A DNA stretch of 55,827 nucleotides from Ilumatobacteraceae bacterium (GCA_025463265.1 JAOBWH010000086.1:1-55827), one strand, 5' to 3'. Positions 33,660-42,806 are shown, counted from the first letter of the stretch. Notes: generated by a model not told the origin, from the letters alone. Program-made: numbers and translations.

Positions 33660-35555
33660 GTGCGCAGGACCGCAAGGGTAGGAACGGCGATGGCCACTGT
33701 CGCCGCAGCCATGGTCATCGGGGCCTGCCCCGCAGGAGCCGCGGTCACCGTCACGTCTTCGGGCACCCAGATCACGGTGTCCGCCACCGGGGACGAAGTC
33801 GTGTCGTTTTCGTGTTCGGGCGGCGGCCTTCGGGTGAGCGGGGTCGCTCCGTCGCCCACCGTCGCCTGCTCCGCGTTCACCGGCGGTTCGATCACGGGCG
33901 ACGGCGGTAACCAGACGATCCGAGGCGATCAGATCACGGCGGCCACGTTTCCTGCCTTCTCGGGCTTGACCATCACCACCAACGGCGGCAACGACGCGAT
34001 CTACTCGTCGCCCGCCTCGGACAACATCACGGCCGGGGCTGGCTCCGACGCAGTGGTCGTCGACATCCGCGGCAAGGCCGACGCCGCCATCGCCATGGGC
34101 GGAAACACCGCCGACGGCCTGTACCTCGAGGGCACCACGGCGGATGACGCGATCTCTGTCAGCTCCAGCGGCAGCGGCGGGCAGGCCACCGCCCAGGTCG
34201 GGTCGGCGGCCCCGAAGACCTGGTCGTTCACGGCCGTCACGACCTATGTGCTCACCGGCTACGAGGGTGACGACGTGCTGTCGACGAAGCAGGCGCTCAA
34301 CGCCAACCCGGTCACCCTCGACGGTGGGCCCGGCGACGACACGCTCGAGACCGGTTCCTCCACCTCGGACCTCTTCGGCGGGATCGGCACCAACACCTAC
34401 AAGGGCGGCCAGGGCATCGACTCTGTGCACTCGGTCAGCGACACCGACGTCATCAACGGTGGGGCGGGCAACAACATCTTCTACGACGAGAACAGCCTCC
34501 GATCGGGCGGACGGACGATCACGACGGGCTCGGGTGCGAGCGACACCTACGAAGTCGACCTCGAACGCGGCGACACGGTCTGGCGGGCCCGGCGGGGCAC
34601 CACGACCGGCACGACCGACCTCACCGCCAGCCTCAACCGGCCTGGACAGCAACGGCTGCCGTCGACCGTCGACCAGGTGACCGCAACGTTCTCCGACCTC
34701 ACCGAACCAGCCGACCACACCATCGCCGACATCGAAGCGCCCTACGCCATGGCCGTGACCGTGAAAGACGGCAACCGCAAGACAACGGCGGTCGACATCA
34801 CCGTCCCCACCGGGTCGTGGACGACCTCGGGGACCATCGGTCACGGCTCGGGCACGGTGACACCCGATGCGTTCGCCACCTACCCGATCAACCTGGTCAA
34901 CGTCGGTCCCGTCTCGGTCCACGGTCCATGGACCAACAAGAACCGGGCGTTCGTCCACCGCGCCACCCGCGACCTGCTGTTCCGCTTCGCCAGCACCGCA
35001 GCACTCGATTTCGAACAGGCCGGCCTAACCAACGGCACCCTCACCCGCCCGCAGGTCACCGCACTCTTGATGGACTCCGATGAGTACCGCGGGCTCGACG
35101 TCGACCGCACGTTCGTCAAGTACCTGCGCCGCACGGCCGACCCGGGCGGACGCAGCTACTGGATCAACTCGATCGACAACGGCAAGGCGCTCTGGCGGTT
35201 CCGGGCCCAGCTGTTCGGCAGCAACGAGTACTTCACCAAGGCCGGCGCCACCAACGCGCTCTACGTGGCCAAGGCCTACGAGGACGTGCTCGGCCGCAAG
35301 CCCGACCCGTCGGGGCAGACCTACTGGACCAACAAGCTGAACAACGGCGCCGACCGGGGTTCGGTCGCCCTCCAGTTCATCAACTCCCCCGAAGCCCGCC
35401 GCCGCCTCGTCGACGACCAGTTCCTCCGCTTCGTGGGCCGCAAGCCCACCGCCACCGAGCAGACCACGTGGGTCGACGCCCTCCCCAACGCCACCGGCGA
35501 GGAAGACCTCATCGCCAACCTCGTGAACGGCGCCGCCTACTACGACCGCACCTGA
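33660..35555 (+). CDS. Secreted RTX/calcium-binding-like protein with C-terminal DUF4214 repeats
   Basis: A 631-residue exported protein. The signal peptide (MRRTARVGTAMATVAAAMVI, cleaved after about PAGAA) is followed by a beta-rich region. This contains degenerate haemolysin-type repeats such as NGGNDAIYS, DGGPGDDTLETG and NGGAGNNIFYD, which usually bind calcium. The last 200 residues are a DUF4214-type helical domain (FVHRATRDLLFRFAS, VKYLRRTADPGGRSYWI, YEDVLGRKPDPSGQTYW, FLRFVGRKPTATEQTTW). GTG 33660 is supported by AGGGGG about 6 bases upstream; a candidate -10 TACGGT is at 33604-33609. It probably acts at the cell surface, perhaps in S-layer or adhesion roles. The next gene encodes another secreted protein. 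Confidence 0.82.
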   Translation: MRRTARVGTAMATVAAAMVIGACPAGAAVTVTSSGTQITVSATGDEVVSFSCSGGGLRVSGVAPSPTVACSAFTGGSITGDGGNQTIRGDQITAATFPAFSGLTITTNGGNDAIYSSPASDNITAGAGSDAVVVDIRGKADAAIAMGGNTADGLYLEGTTADDAISVSSSGSGGQATAQVGSAAPKTWSFTAVTTYVLTGYEGDDVLSTKQALNANPVTLDGGPGDDTLETGSSTSDLFGGIGTNTYKGGQGIDSVHSVSDTDVINGGAGNNIFYDENSLRSGGRTITTGSGASDTYEVDLERGDTVWRARRGTTTGTTDLTASLNRPGQQRLPSTVDQVTATFSDLTEPADHTIADIEAPYAMAVTVKDGNRKTTAVDITVPTGSWTTSGTIGHGSGTVTPDAFATYPINLVNVGPVSVHGPWTNKNRAFVHRATRDLLFRFASTAALDFEQAGLTNGTLTRPQVTALLMDSDEYRGLDVDRTFVKYLRRTADPGGRSYWINSIDNGKALWRFRAQLFGSNEYFTKAGATNALYVAKAYEDVLGRKPDPSGQTYWTNKLNNGADRGSVALQFINSPEARRRLVDDQFLRFVGRKPTATEQTTWVDALPNATGEEDLIANLVNGAAYYDRT

Positions 35556-35716
35556 AGGCTCGAACTCATCCAACTCGATCCTCACGCGGGGTGGGACCGG
35601 GTCGGCGAGCAGTTCGTTCGGTAGAGAACCAATGCGACGCTCGCCATCGAGGATGTCGCTTGTTACGGTGCAGCCGTCGCCTGGTGCGAACGGATGCGGC
35701 TGAACTTGGGGGGCAC

Positions 35717-37198
35717 ATGGACGTCACCGATGGGGCCGCTTTGGCGGCAGAGCTTGCGGCCTTGCGGGCAGAGGTGGCCGACTTGCGGCAGCAGCTCCTC
35801 AGCGTGCAACCCCAGCCGGGAGGGCACCCGGCGCCGTGCGCGCCGGTTCGCCAAGGTCCGGTGGGTCGGCGCCAAGCACTGCGCACCGGCCTGGCGGTGG
35901 CTGGGGCAGCCGTCGCCGGCGCGGTCCTCCTGGACGGTCAACCGGCTGCTGCAGCAAACGGTTCGAACCTGATCTTGGGATCGGCCAACCAGAGCGCGTC
36001 AGCGACCACGGCGTTCGCCGTGACCGGCACCGCCACCGTGACCGGGTTCGGTGTGGTCGACAACTCGATCGCAGCGGATGCCTACAGCACTCGACCGGCG
36101 ATCCTCGCCCACAGCAAGGGAACCGGCGGCAACTTCAACACCGGTATCCAGGTGGTGGCCGAGCAGAGCAGCGTCGGGGCCAAGATCACGGCGGGCGCGG
36201 CCTCTGGCGCGGACATCACGAACTCGAGTGGCTTCTACCCGGCGCTCGAGGTGTTCAACTCGAGCACATCGTTGACGAGCCTCGGCGTCCTCGCATCCTC
36301 GAACGGGGGTATCGCCGTCGAGGGCTCGGCTGGAGGCAACGGCACCGGCGTCAAGGGACTCGTCCACGGCATCGGGGATTCCGTGTTGGGCGAGAACCAG
36401 GGTCCCGGCTCCGGGGTGGGCGGGTACTCCAAGAGCGGAAGCGGCGTCTATGGCACCACCGAGACGGGCTCAGCTGGCGTCCTCGGCAACGCCGACACCA
36501 TCGGGGTGAAGGGCACCTCAGCGGTCATCGGCGTGAAGGGAACGGCCCTGTCGAGCGGCGGGATCGGCGTCGTTGCTGAGTCCTTCGGTGGGACGGCGTT
36601 CTTCACTGCTGAAGCCAAGAACGGTGCCAACATCAAAGGCACCAACTACCACCTGCGCCTCACCCCGGCGACGGGACGAAACGCGCCGCTGCTCGACACC
36701 ACGAACCATGATCGTGGCGAGTTCATCGTCGACACCGACGGTCAACTGTGGTTCTGCATCGCCGGGGGTGCGCCTGGGGTCTGGCGTCAGCTCTCCGGGC
36801 TGGGGTCGGCTGGGTCGTTGTTCGTGATGCCGTCGCCGAAGCGGGTGTACGACTCCCGCACCGGGTACGCGCCGACCGCGGTGGGGCCGAAAACGCCCCT
36901 GGCGCCGAACGTGGCCCGCACGATCGATCTCAAGGGCAACGCAAGCACGATCCCTCCCGGCGCCACGGCCGCGCTGGTCACCATCTTGGTGGTGGGTGCG
37001 GCAGCGGGCAACGGGAACCTCACGGTCTGGGCGAACGGTGTCGCGAAGCCGACAGCCAACACCATGGTGTGGGGTGGAGCCGCTGGTGGCCGTTACACGG
37101 CCAAGGAGCTCACCGCCACCGACGCACAGTCCCGCATCCAGGTCTCCTCCAGCCTCAAGACCGACGTCGTCATCGACGTCGTCGGCTACTACCGGTAG
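35717..37198 (+). CDS. Secreted repeat protein with N-terminal coiled coil and VIDVVGYY-type domain
   Basis: A 493-residue protein. An N-terminal leucine-rich coiled coil (ALAAELAALRAEVADLRQQL) precedes a twin-arginine-like export signal (GRRQALRTGLAVAGAAVAGA, cleaved near GQPAAAA). That order is unusual for a signal peptide. The middle has repeats of the pattern G-V-x-G-x-S (GVGGYSKSGSGVYGTTETG, GVLGNADTIGVKGTSAVIGV), probably a beta-helix. The final 125 residues are the actinobacterial surface domain opening PSPKRVYDSRTGYAP and ending DVVIDVVGYYR. ATG 35717 has a GGGGGG stretch 4-9 bases upstream. Likely cell-surface or appendage-associated; function unknown. Confidence 0.78.
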   Translation: MDVTDGAALAAELAALRAEVADLRQQLLSVQPQPGGHPAPCAPVRQGPVGRRQALRTGLAVAGAAVAGAVLLDGQPAAAANGSNLILGSANQSASATTAFAVTGTATVTGFGVVDNSIAADAYSTRPAILAHSKGTGGNFNTGIQVVAEQSSVGAKITAGAASGADITNSSGFYPALEVFNSSTSLTSLGVLASSNGGIAVEGSAGGNGTGVKGLVHGIGDSVLGENQGPGSGVGGYSKSGSGVYGTTETGSAGVLGNADTIGVKGTSAVIGVKGTALSSGGIGVVAESFGGTAFFTAEAKNGANIKGTNYHLRLTPATGRNAPLLDTTNHDRGEFIVDTDGQLWFCIAGGAPGVWRQLSGLGSAGSLFVMPSPKRVYDSRTGYAPTAVGPKTPLAPNVARTIDLKGNASTIPPGATAALVTILVVGAAAGNGNLTVWANGVAKPTANTMVWGGAAGGRYTAKELTATDAQSRIQVSSSLKTDVVIDVVGYYR

Positions 37199-37382
37199 TC
37201 GATCGAAATCCTCGGGCGCATCTGGGCGCGGGGCTGATCGCCGCCGTCGCTCTCGTGGACCACGGTGCCGGCTTCGGTCATCGACCAGGTGACGGCCGTG
37301 ACCCGTCTGCGCGAGCGGGTTTGGAGGCCGCAACGCGGCGATTGGCATCAAGGTCTGCGCCGGACCGGTCGATCAACCGGTG

Positions 37383-38351
37383 ATGAACACCGGATCCGTG
37401 GTGCGCCGTGTCCTGCCCCTCGCCGTCGTCGGTGCGCTGGCGCTGACCGGCCTGTCGGGCTGCCAGTCTCAGGTGCCCGGCACGGACTGCCCGATGTTCC
37501 CGGCCGACAGCCGTTGGCACGCCTCGGTGGCGAAGCTGCCGGTCCTGGCCAACTCGTCGAGCATCGTGGCCACCGTCGGCGCGAGCTCCGGGCTGAAGGC
37601 GGACTTCGGCTCGGGGCTCTGGGACGGCGGGCCCATCGGCATCCCCTACGTCGTGGTACCCGCCACCCAGCCCAAGGTCCGGGTGACGTTCGACTACGAC
37701 GACGAGAGCGACGCCGGGCCGTACCCGATCCCGGCCGATCCGCCGATCGAGGGCGGGCCCCAGGCCGATGGCGACCGGCACATCCTCATCGTGGACAAGG
37801 GTGCCTGCCGCCTCTACGAGCTCTACGACGCCCACCCCACATCGTCGAGCGCCTGGACCGCCGGCTCGGGGGCGATCTGGGACCTCCGGTCGAACGCCCT
37901 CCGCCCGCCGACGTGGACCTGGGCCGACGCCGCCGGGCTGCCGATCCTGCCCGGCCTCGTCCGCTACGACGAGGTGGCCGCCGGGAAGGTCGACCACGCC
38001 ATCCGCATGACCGTGCCGGTCAGCCGCACGAGCTACCTGTGGCCAGCCCGCCACCAGGCCGGTTCGAGCTCGAGCGCCAGCGCGCCGGCGATGGGCCAGC
38101 GCTTCCGCCTGAAGGCATCGGTGAAGGAGGCGGACTTCCCGCCGTCGGTGCGACCGATCATCACCGCCCTCAAGACCTACGGGGCGATCAACGCCGACAA
38201 CGGGTCCGCCTGGTACCTGTCCGGGGCCCCCGATCCCCGCTGGAACAACGACGACCTGGCCGCCCTGCGCCGGATCCCGGGCAGCAGCTTCGAGGCCGTC
38301 GACGCGTCCGGGATGATGGTGTCGGCCAGTTCCGGCCAGGCCCGCAGCTGA
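37383..38351 (+). CDS. Conserved lipoprotein of unknown function
   Basis: A 322-residue exported lipoprotein. The signal ends LALTGLSGC, so Cys near residue 27 is lipidated. A Trp-rich conserved core, GAIWDLRSNALRPPTWTWAD followed by AGLPILPGLVRYDEV, IRMTVPVSRTSYLWPARHQA and GQRFRLKASV, belongs to an uncharacterised family. I recall that family as widespread in actinobacteria and acidobacteria but cannot name it. ATG 37383 is preferred to the adjacent in-frame GTG 37380. Confidence 0.75.
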   Translation: MNTGSVVRRVLPLAVVGALALTGLSGCQSQVPGTDCPMFPADSRWHASVAKLPVLANSSSIVATVGASSGLKADFGSGLWDGGPIGIPYVVVPATQPKVRVTFDYDDESDAGPYPIPADPPIEGGPQADGDRHILIVDKGACRLYELYDAHPTSSSAWTAGSGAIWDLRSNALRPPTWTWADAAGLPILPGLVRYDEVAAGKVDHAIRMTVPVSRTSYLWPARHQAGSSSSASAPAMGQRFRLKASVKEADFPPSVRPIITALKTYGAINADNGSAWYLSGAPDPRWNNDDLAALRRIPGSSFEAVDASGMMVSASSGQARS

Positions 38352-38463
38352 CCCACATCCGCCCCGAGGTCTGCGAAGAGGTCCGGGGAAGGGTCGGCGG
38401 ACCGCTACGTTGTCGCCGCGGGTTGGGCAGCGGGTCCTCTCGCACAAGAGCTGGAGGAACCGC

Positions 38464-39177
38464 ATGCGGTCCAAGGTCGTTCGTCGTGGAGTTTCGCTCG
38501 TGGTGGTGGGCGCCGCCCTCGTGGTCGCCGGGTGCAGCAGCACCAGCACCCAGGTCAGCGACGAGATCGCCAGCCAGGTCAAGGACAAGCTGGAGCTCTC
38601 CACCGAGCCGGCGGTGACCTGTCCCGATGACGCCAAGGCCGACAAGGGCGAGACGTTCACGTGCGAGATCGACCTCGATGAGGGCACGGTGCCGGTGAAG
38701 GTCACGTTCGAGGACTCCACCAACTTCACCACCGAGATCGACGGCGCCGTCTACAAGAAGGCGGCGCTCGACAAGGCGCTCAAGGCCGATCTCGAGAAGA
38801 ACGGCCTCACGCTGAAGACGCTCGACTGCAAGGGCGGCGACCTCGTGGTGTTCAAGGCGAAGGACACCGTCTCCTGCACGGCCACCACCAGCGACGGCGC
38901 CACCGGCGCCATCAAGGTCCACCTCGACGCCGACAACAACGCCGAGACCGTGGGCTCGGTGTACGAGCAGACCGCCCTGGCCACCTTCCTCACCGACCAG
39001 CTGGCCGACCAGGTCACCATCACCGCGGTCGACTGCGGCGAGGACGCCCTCATCCAGGCCGAGGAGGACCTCCAGCTCGACTGCGAGGCCACAGCGGACG
39101 ACGGCACGACCGCCACCCTCAAGGTGACGCTGAGCGCTGACGGCACCGCGACGCTCGACGACGTCGTCACCGGCTGA
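38464..39177 (+). CDS. Lipoprotein with three DUF4333 domains
   Basis: A 237-residue lipoprotein with the signal ending ALVVAGC. The mature protein has three tandem DUF4333-like units. Each has a Cys pair about 14-16 residues apart (CPDDAKADKGETFTC, CKGGDLVVFKAKDTVSC, CGEDALIQAEEDLQLDC). They are preceded by an amphipathic helix (SDEIASQVKDKLEL and similar). GGAGG 6-10 bases before ATG 38464 and a possible -10 (TACGTT, 38405-38410) support a leadered transcript. DUF4333 is common in actinobacterial cell-envelope proteins; function unknown. Confidence 0.85.
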   Translation: MRSKVVRRGVSLVVVGAALVVAGCSSTSTQVSDEIASQVKDKLELSTEPAVTCPDDAKADKGETFTCEIDLDEGTVPVKVTFEDSTNFTTEIDGAVYKKAALDKALKADLEKNGLTLKTLDCKGGDLVVFKAKDTVSCTATTSDGATGAIKVHLDADNNAETVGSVYEQTALATFLTDQLADQVTITAVDCGEDALIQAEEDLQLDCEATADDGTTATLKVTLSADGTATLDDVVTG

Positions 39178-39234
39178 CCCGGTCATCGGGCACGTCCCTG
39201 GGGCCGACCCCGGCGCGCGCCGTAGCGTACGGGA

Positions 39235-40155
39235 GTGCCTGCACTCGAGAAGCGCTCCATCACGATCCACGGCCACTCGGTCGCCTACCGCTTCGGCGGG
39301 CCCGAGGTGTCCGAGGGCGCACCCGTGCTGCTCCTGATCCACGGCATGGCCGGCAGCTCGGCCACGTGGCGCGAGGTCGGACGTGCCCTCACCAAGGGCT
39401 ACACCGTCATCGCCCCGGATCTGCTCGGGCACGGCGCATCGGCGAAGCCCCGCCACGACTACTCCCTCGGCGCGTTCGCCGGCGGCCTGCGTGACCTGCT
39501 GGTGGCGCTGCGGGTCCGGCGAGCCACCATCGTGGGCCAGTCGCTCGGCGGCGGCATCGCCATGCAGTTCGCGTACCAGCACCCCGAGCGGTGCGAGCGG
39601 CTGGTGCTGGTCAACAGCGGCGGCCTCGGGCCCGAGGTGTCGTGGATCCTCCGGGCGCTCACCCTGCCCGGTGTGGAGTACGTGATGCCGGTGCTGTTCC
39701 CGGGTTTCGTCCGCGACGCGGGCGACGCCGTGCGCCGCAAGCTGGGCGCCTTCGGGGTGCGGGCGCCCCACGTCGAAGAGGAGTGGCGGGGCTACGCGTC
39801 GCTCACCGATCCCGAGACCCGCCAGGCGTTCGTCAAGACCCTGCGCGCCGTCATCGACCTCGGCGGCCAGTCGGTCAGCGCCCACGACCGGCTCTACCTG
39901 GCCGAGCTCCTGCCCACGCTCATCGTGTGGGGCGACAAGGACAAGATCATCCCGGTCAGCCACGCCCACGACGCCCACGCGGCCATGCCGGGCAGCGAGC
40001 TGGTGGTCTTCGAGCACTCCGGGCACTTCCCCCACGTGGAGGAGCCGCAGCGCTTCGCCGAGGTCCTGCTGGACTTCTTGGACCGCAACCCGCCGGTCGA
40101 GCTCGACCCCACGGACTGGCAGGAGCGGCTGGTGGGCGGCCGACCGGCCGCCTGA
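39235..40155 (+). CDS. Alpha/beta hydrolase
   Basis: A 306-residue alpha/beta-fold hydrolase. The oxyanion HGMAGSSATWREVG, the nucleophile elbow VGQSLGGGIA (Ser near residue 103), the acid in LIVWGDKDKIIPV and the catalytic His in EHSGHFPHVEEP complete the triad. TAGCGT (39223-39228) lies six bases before GTG 39235. No signal peptide. It is similar in layout to meta-cleavage-product hydrolases and lipases, so the substrate is open. Confidence 0.9.
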   Translation: MPALEKRSITIHGHSVAYRFGGPEVSEGAPVLLLIHGMAGSSATWREVGRALTKGYTVIAPDLLGHGASAKPRHDYSLGAFAGGLRDLLVALRVRRATIVGQSLGGGIAMQFAYQHPERCERLVLVNSGGLGPEVSWILRALTLPGVEYVMPVLFPGFVRDAGDAVRRKLGAFGVRAPHVEEEWRGYASLTDPETRQAFVKTLRAVIDLGGQSVSAHDRLYLAELLPTLIVWGDKDKIIPVSHAHDAHAAMPGSELVVFEHSGHFPHVEEPQRFAEVLLDFLDRNPPVELDPTDWQERLVGGRPAA

Positions 40156-40172
40156 TCCCCTACGCTCGGACG

Positions 40173-40213
40173 GTGCCCCCATCGCCTCGCAGCGTGGCAT
40201 CCGGTGGGGGCAC
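40173..40213. terminator. Candidate bidirectional terminator between convergent genes
   Basis: GTGCCCCC (40173-40180) and GGGGGCAC (40206-40213) form an 8-bp perfect stem with a 25-base loop between the hydrolase stop (40155) and the convergent acyltransferase stop (40216). No T-tract follows, as is usual at this GC. Confidence 0.4.
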
Positions 40214-40215
40214 GC

Positions 40216-42183
40216 TCACCTGGCGGTGAGCTGGCGGATGATCCAGGCGCTGGGCACCACCGCGCCGGGCCCGCTGAAGTGCATGCCGTCGGGCCGCAGC
40301 TCGGCCTCGCTGCCGTCGGGCAGGGTGACGTGGCGCTTGCAGTCGCCGGCGTCCTGGCAGGCCCATCCGTTGAGGTCGACGACCGACGCGTCGCCGGCCT
40401 CGGCCGCCGCCCGGATCGACTCGTTCTTGCAGGCGGTGTGGCGGTAGCTGGCATCGGGGTCGATGGTGCTGTCGTAGTAGGCGACCGTCGCGAGCGAGAC
40501 CCGGGCCCCCTGCTGGCCCAGCACCCGGATCGCCGTCTCCAGCTCCCCCTGGTACCAGCGGTCATAGGTCGGGTTGCAGTCGGTGACCCACCGACCGTCG
40601 ACCTTCCGCTCCACGCCGCCGGGCGCCACCATCAACAGCAAGACGGCGTCGGGCTCGACCTCGGTGAGCTGCTTGGCCCAGCGGCGGGGCCAGTCTCGAC
40701 AGCCGGGCGGGTCCTTCACGATCTCGCCCGTGGGGTAGCGCCCCAGGCCGTCGCCGCGCGCCACGCCGCAGGCTGGGGTGCCGCGCCCGACGACCTCGAC
40801 GTCGTTGGCCGCACCGACCTCGCCGAGGGACTCGCCGATGGCGAACGCACCGGAGTCGCCCACCAGCAGGAGGCGGGTCGAGGCCTTCTTCACGGCCGGG
40901 ACCGGATCGTCGGCGATGCGCAGCGCCTCGCGCCCGGTGGGCTGCTCCGACAGCGGGACCACCCCGCCCGAGGTGGCCCACACGGCCAGCAGCGCCACGG
41001 CCGCGAACCCCACCGGGGCGCTCAGCCGGGCCGGCCAGCCGGAGAAGGAGCCGTGGCGGATCGGTTTCTCGATCAGGTAGAAGCTGAGCAGCGCCAGGCC
41101 GAGGCTCAGCGCCAGACGCAGCGCGGTGAGCTCGAGTCCCCCGAAGCCCACCCGCCCGGCTGTGACGGTGGTGATGACCGGCCAGTGCCACAGGTACACC
41201 CCGTAGCTGATGAGCCCGAGGTAGCAGAGCGGTCGGACCGAGAGCGCCTTCGCCAGCGGGCCCGGCTCGGGGTGGCTGAGCGCAGCGATCACGAGGGCGG
41301 CGGCGAGGCCGCACAGCGCCAGTCCCCCGTCGTAGAGGAACCCCGACGTGCCCGACAGCGTGAACCACGCCAGGCCGAGGCCCACGATCGCCACCCCGGC
41401 CCCGATCTCGAGCGCCTGGCGCTGCCGGCCCGGACGCACCTCACCGAAGCGGGCGAGGAGCAGGGCGAGGGCTGCGCCGAAGAGGATCGAGGCGACCCGC
41501 GTGTCGGTGCCGAAGTAGATGCGGTTGACCCCGCTGGTCCCCTCCGGGGCGAGGGCGGCTGCGGCGGCCGAGGCGACGGCGATGCCGACCGTGACGGCCA
41601 GCAGCCAGCTGAGACCCGTGGCCCGGTGCTCCTGGGGGGCGCCTCCCCGCCGCTTCGCCTGCCGGCGCACCGCGCCGATGAGCACGCCCATCACGAGCAG
41701 GGGCCACACCAGGTAGAACTGCTCCTCGATGGCGAGGCTCCAGGTGTGCTGGAGCGGGGACGGCCGCGAGAACAGCGCCCAGTAGTCGTTGTCGGCCAAC
41801 ACGGACCGCCAGTTGGCGACGTAGCCGAGGGTGGCCAGGCTGTCGCCGCGGACCTTGGCGTAGTCGCTGGTGGAGCCCCAGAAGTTGGTGACGACGGCGA
41901 CGCCCGCCAGCATCACCAGCAGGGCCGGCATGAGCCGCCGGGCCCGTCGGCCGAGGAACGATCCGAGGGCGATCCGCCCGGTCCCCTGGTGCTCGGCCAC
42001 GAGCAGCCGCGTGATCAAGAACCCCGACAGCGTGAAGAACAGGTCGACGCCGAGGTACCCGCCGTCGAGGTACCCGAGGTGGAACGCCAGCACCGCAGCG
42101 ACGGCTGCGCCCCGCAGCCCGTCGAGGGCGGGGACGTGGACGAGCTTGGCGGGCGCGGCGGGCGCGGCGGGAGGAACGGACAT
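40216..42183 (-). CDS. Acyltransferase 3 (OafA/YrhL type) with SGNH domain
   Basis: A 655-residue membrane acyltransferase fused to an SGNH-hydrolase-like domain, predicted to O-acetylate cell-envelope glycans. The N-terminal 380 residues are the Acyl_transf_3 domain (VPALDGLRGAAVAAVLAFHL; catalytic-type HTWSLAIEEQFYLVWPLLV; about ten membrane helices including LISYGVYLWHWPVI). The C-terminal domain opens RLLLVGDSGAFAIGESL, carrying the GDS serine; ASYRHTACKNESIR and a late DGMHFSG provide the Asp/His part. ATG 42183 excludes an Arg-rich extension. It is a single gene, convergent with the alpha/beta hydrolase. Confidence 0.88.
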   Translation of the reverse strand: MSVPPAAPAAPAKLVHVPALDGLRGAAVAAVLAFHLGYLDGGYLGVDLFFTLSGFLITRLLVAEHQGTGRIALGSFLGRRARRLMPALLVMLAGVAVVTNFWGSTSDYAKVRGDSLATLGYVANWRSVLADNDYWALFSRPSPLQHTWSLAIEEQFYLVWPLLVMGVLIGAVRRQAKRRGGAPQEHRATGLSWLLAVTVGIAVASAAAAALAPEGTSGVNRIYFGTDTRVASILFGAALALLLARFGEVRPGRQRQALEIGAGVAIVGLGLAWFTLSGTSGFLYDGGLALCGLAAALVIAALSHPEPGPLAKALSVRPLCYLGLISYGVYLWHWPVITTVTAGRVGFGGLELTALRLALSLGLALLSFYLIEKPIRHGSFSGWPARLSAPVGFAAVALLAVWATSGGVVPLSEQPTGREALRIADDPVPAVKKASTRLLLVGDSGAFAIGESLGEVGAANDVEVVGRGTPACGVARGDGLGRYPTGEIVKDPPGCRDWPRRWAKQLTEVEPDAVLLLMVAPGGVERKVDGRWVTDCNPTYDRWYQGELETAIRVLGQQGARVSLATVAYYDSTIDPDASYRHTACKNESIRAAAEAGDASVVDLNGWACQDAGDCKRHVTLPDGSEAELRPDGMHFSGPGAVVPSAWIIRQLTAR

Positions 42184-42234
42184 GGCGGCGTCCAGTCTGG
42201 CGGACCGCGGGCCGAGAACCCGGACCGGGGCGCG

Positions 42235-42262
42235 CCAGAGGGCCCCCGGAGGGGCCCTCTGG
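42235..42262 (-). terminator. Perfect 12-bp hairpin downstream of flp pilin gene
   Basis: CCAGAGGGCCCC and its complement GGGGCCCTCTGG are separated by CGGA, lying 40 bases beyond the flp stop and 52 bases before the acyltransferase start on the same strand. It is a strong candidate intrinsic terminator that would insulate the abundant pilin transcript. Confidence 0.65.
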
Positions 42263-42301
42263 ACGTCCACCGCGTGACCGGGGCGAACCCGGATCCGAGG
42301 C

Positions 42302-42493
42302 TCAGGCGCCGATGGACTGGCCGACCTTGTCGAACTTCGACGACGCGCTGGTGCCGAGGAAGGTCACGGCGACGATGCAGACGACGGCGATCAGGGCGAC
42401 GAGGAGCGCGTACTCCACGAGGGAGGCGCCGCGCTCGTCGTCGCCGAAGCGGGCGCGGAGGTAGCTGGCGATGAAGTCGAAGGAGGTGACCAT
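42302..42493 (-). CDS. flp: Flp-family type IVb pilin
   Basis: A 63-residue pilin precursor. The leader (MVTSFDFIASYLRARFGDDERG) is followed by the processing site and hydrophobic helix ASLVEYALLVALIAVVCIVA, with the E and Y of the ASLVEYALL signature of Flp/Tad pilins. The short C-terminus is LGTSASSKFDKVGQSIGA. No tad assembly genes are nearby, so export must use machinery elsewhere. The 5' region contains nested inverted repeats and the gene is followed by a strong hairpin, which fits high expression. Confidence 0.92.
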   Translation of the reverse strand: MVTSFDFIASYLRARFGDDERGASLVEYALLVALIAVVCIVAVTFLGTSASSKFDKVGQSIGA

Positions 42494-42533
42494 GGAGAGG
42501 GTCTCGCTTTCAGCCGGAACGGCCAGGGAGGGA

Positions 42534-42575
42534 GGGTGAGCGATTCACCCCTGCGTGGGGTGCGGAGGCTCACCC
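42534..42575 (-). promoter_or_regulatory. Nested inverted repeats in the flp leader
   Basis: An outer pair GGGTGAGC/GCTCACCC (42534-42541 and 42568-42575) encloses an inner hairpin CACCCC-TGCGT-GGGGTG (42546-42562). It lies 41-82 bases upstream of flp. It could be a structured mRNA leader or an operator. The palindrome GGCCATATGGCC (42608-42619) is a little further upstream. Confidence 0.45.
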
Positions 42576-42757
42576 TGTGTTCGGCCGATCCAGAAGATCG
42601 CTCCATAGGCCATATGGCCCATTCGTAGGCCGAACGGACCATGACGTCAGCGTCACCGTGAGACCCGGTGCGGCCGGCGATCCGCCTCACGACCCACCGG
42701 CACCGATGCCGAGAACGGCGAGAGACCCTCCGAAGAGGGCCTCTGACCGTGTTGATC

Positions 42758-42806
42758 CTGGTGGGCGTAAAGGGACTCGAACCCCTGACCCCTGCCGTGT
42801 GAAGGC
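42758..42806. repeat. attL: 49-bp direct repeat, 3' part of tRNA-Val
   Basis: Bases 42758-42806 are identical to 51971-52019. On the minus strand they read from the anticodon loop through the T-arm and acceptor to the encoded CCA of tRNA-Val. Sequence on either side of the two copies differs. This is the displaced 3' tRNA fragment left at the far end of an element that integrated into the tRNA gene. Confidence 0.95.

Noticed and set aside
38188-40200. 670-codon minus-strand frame opposite the lipoprotein and hydrolase genes
   Set aside because: No domain, low-complexity Gly/Val/Leu/Arg composition, and it is fully explained as the shadow of 38464-39177 and 39235-40155.
42700-42745. Second hairpin-like sequence just outside attL (GAGACCCTCCGAAGAGGGCCTC)
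   Set aside because: The arms are short and imperfect, and it could belong to the old chromosome 3' of tRNA-Val. Not strong enough to call a terminator.
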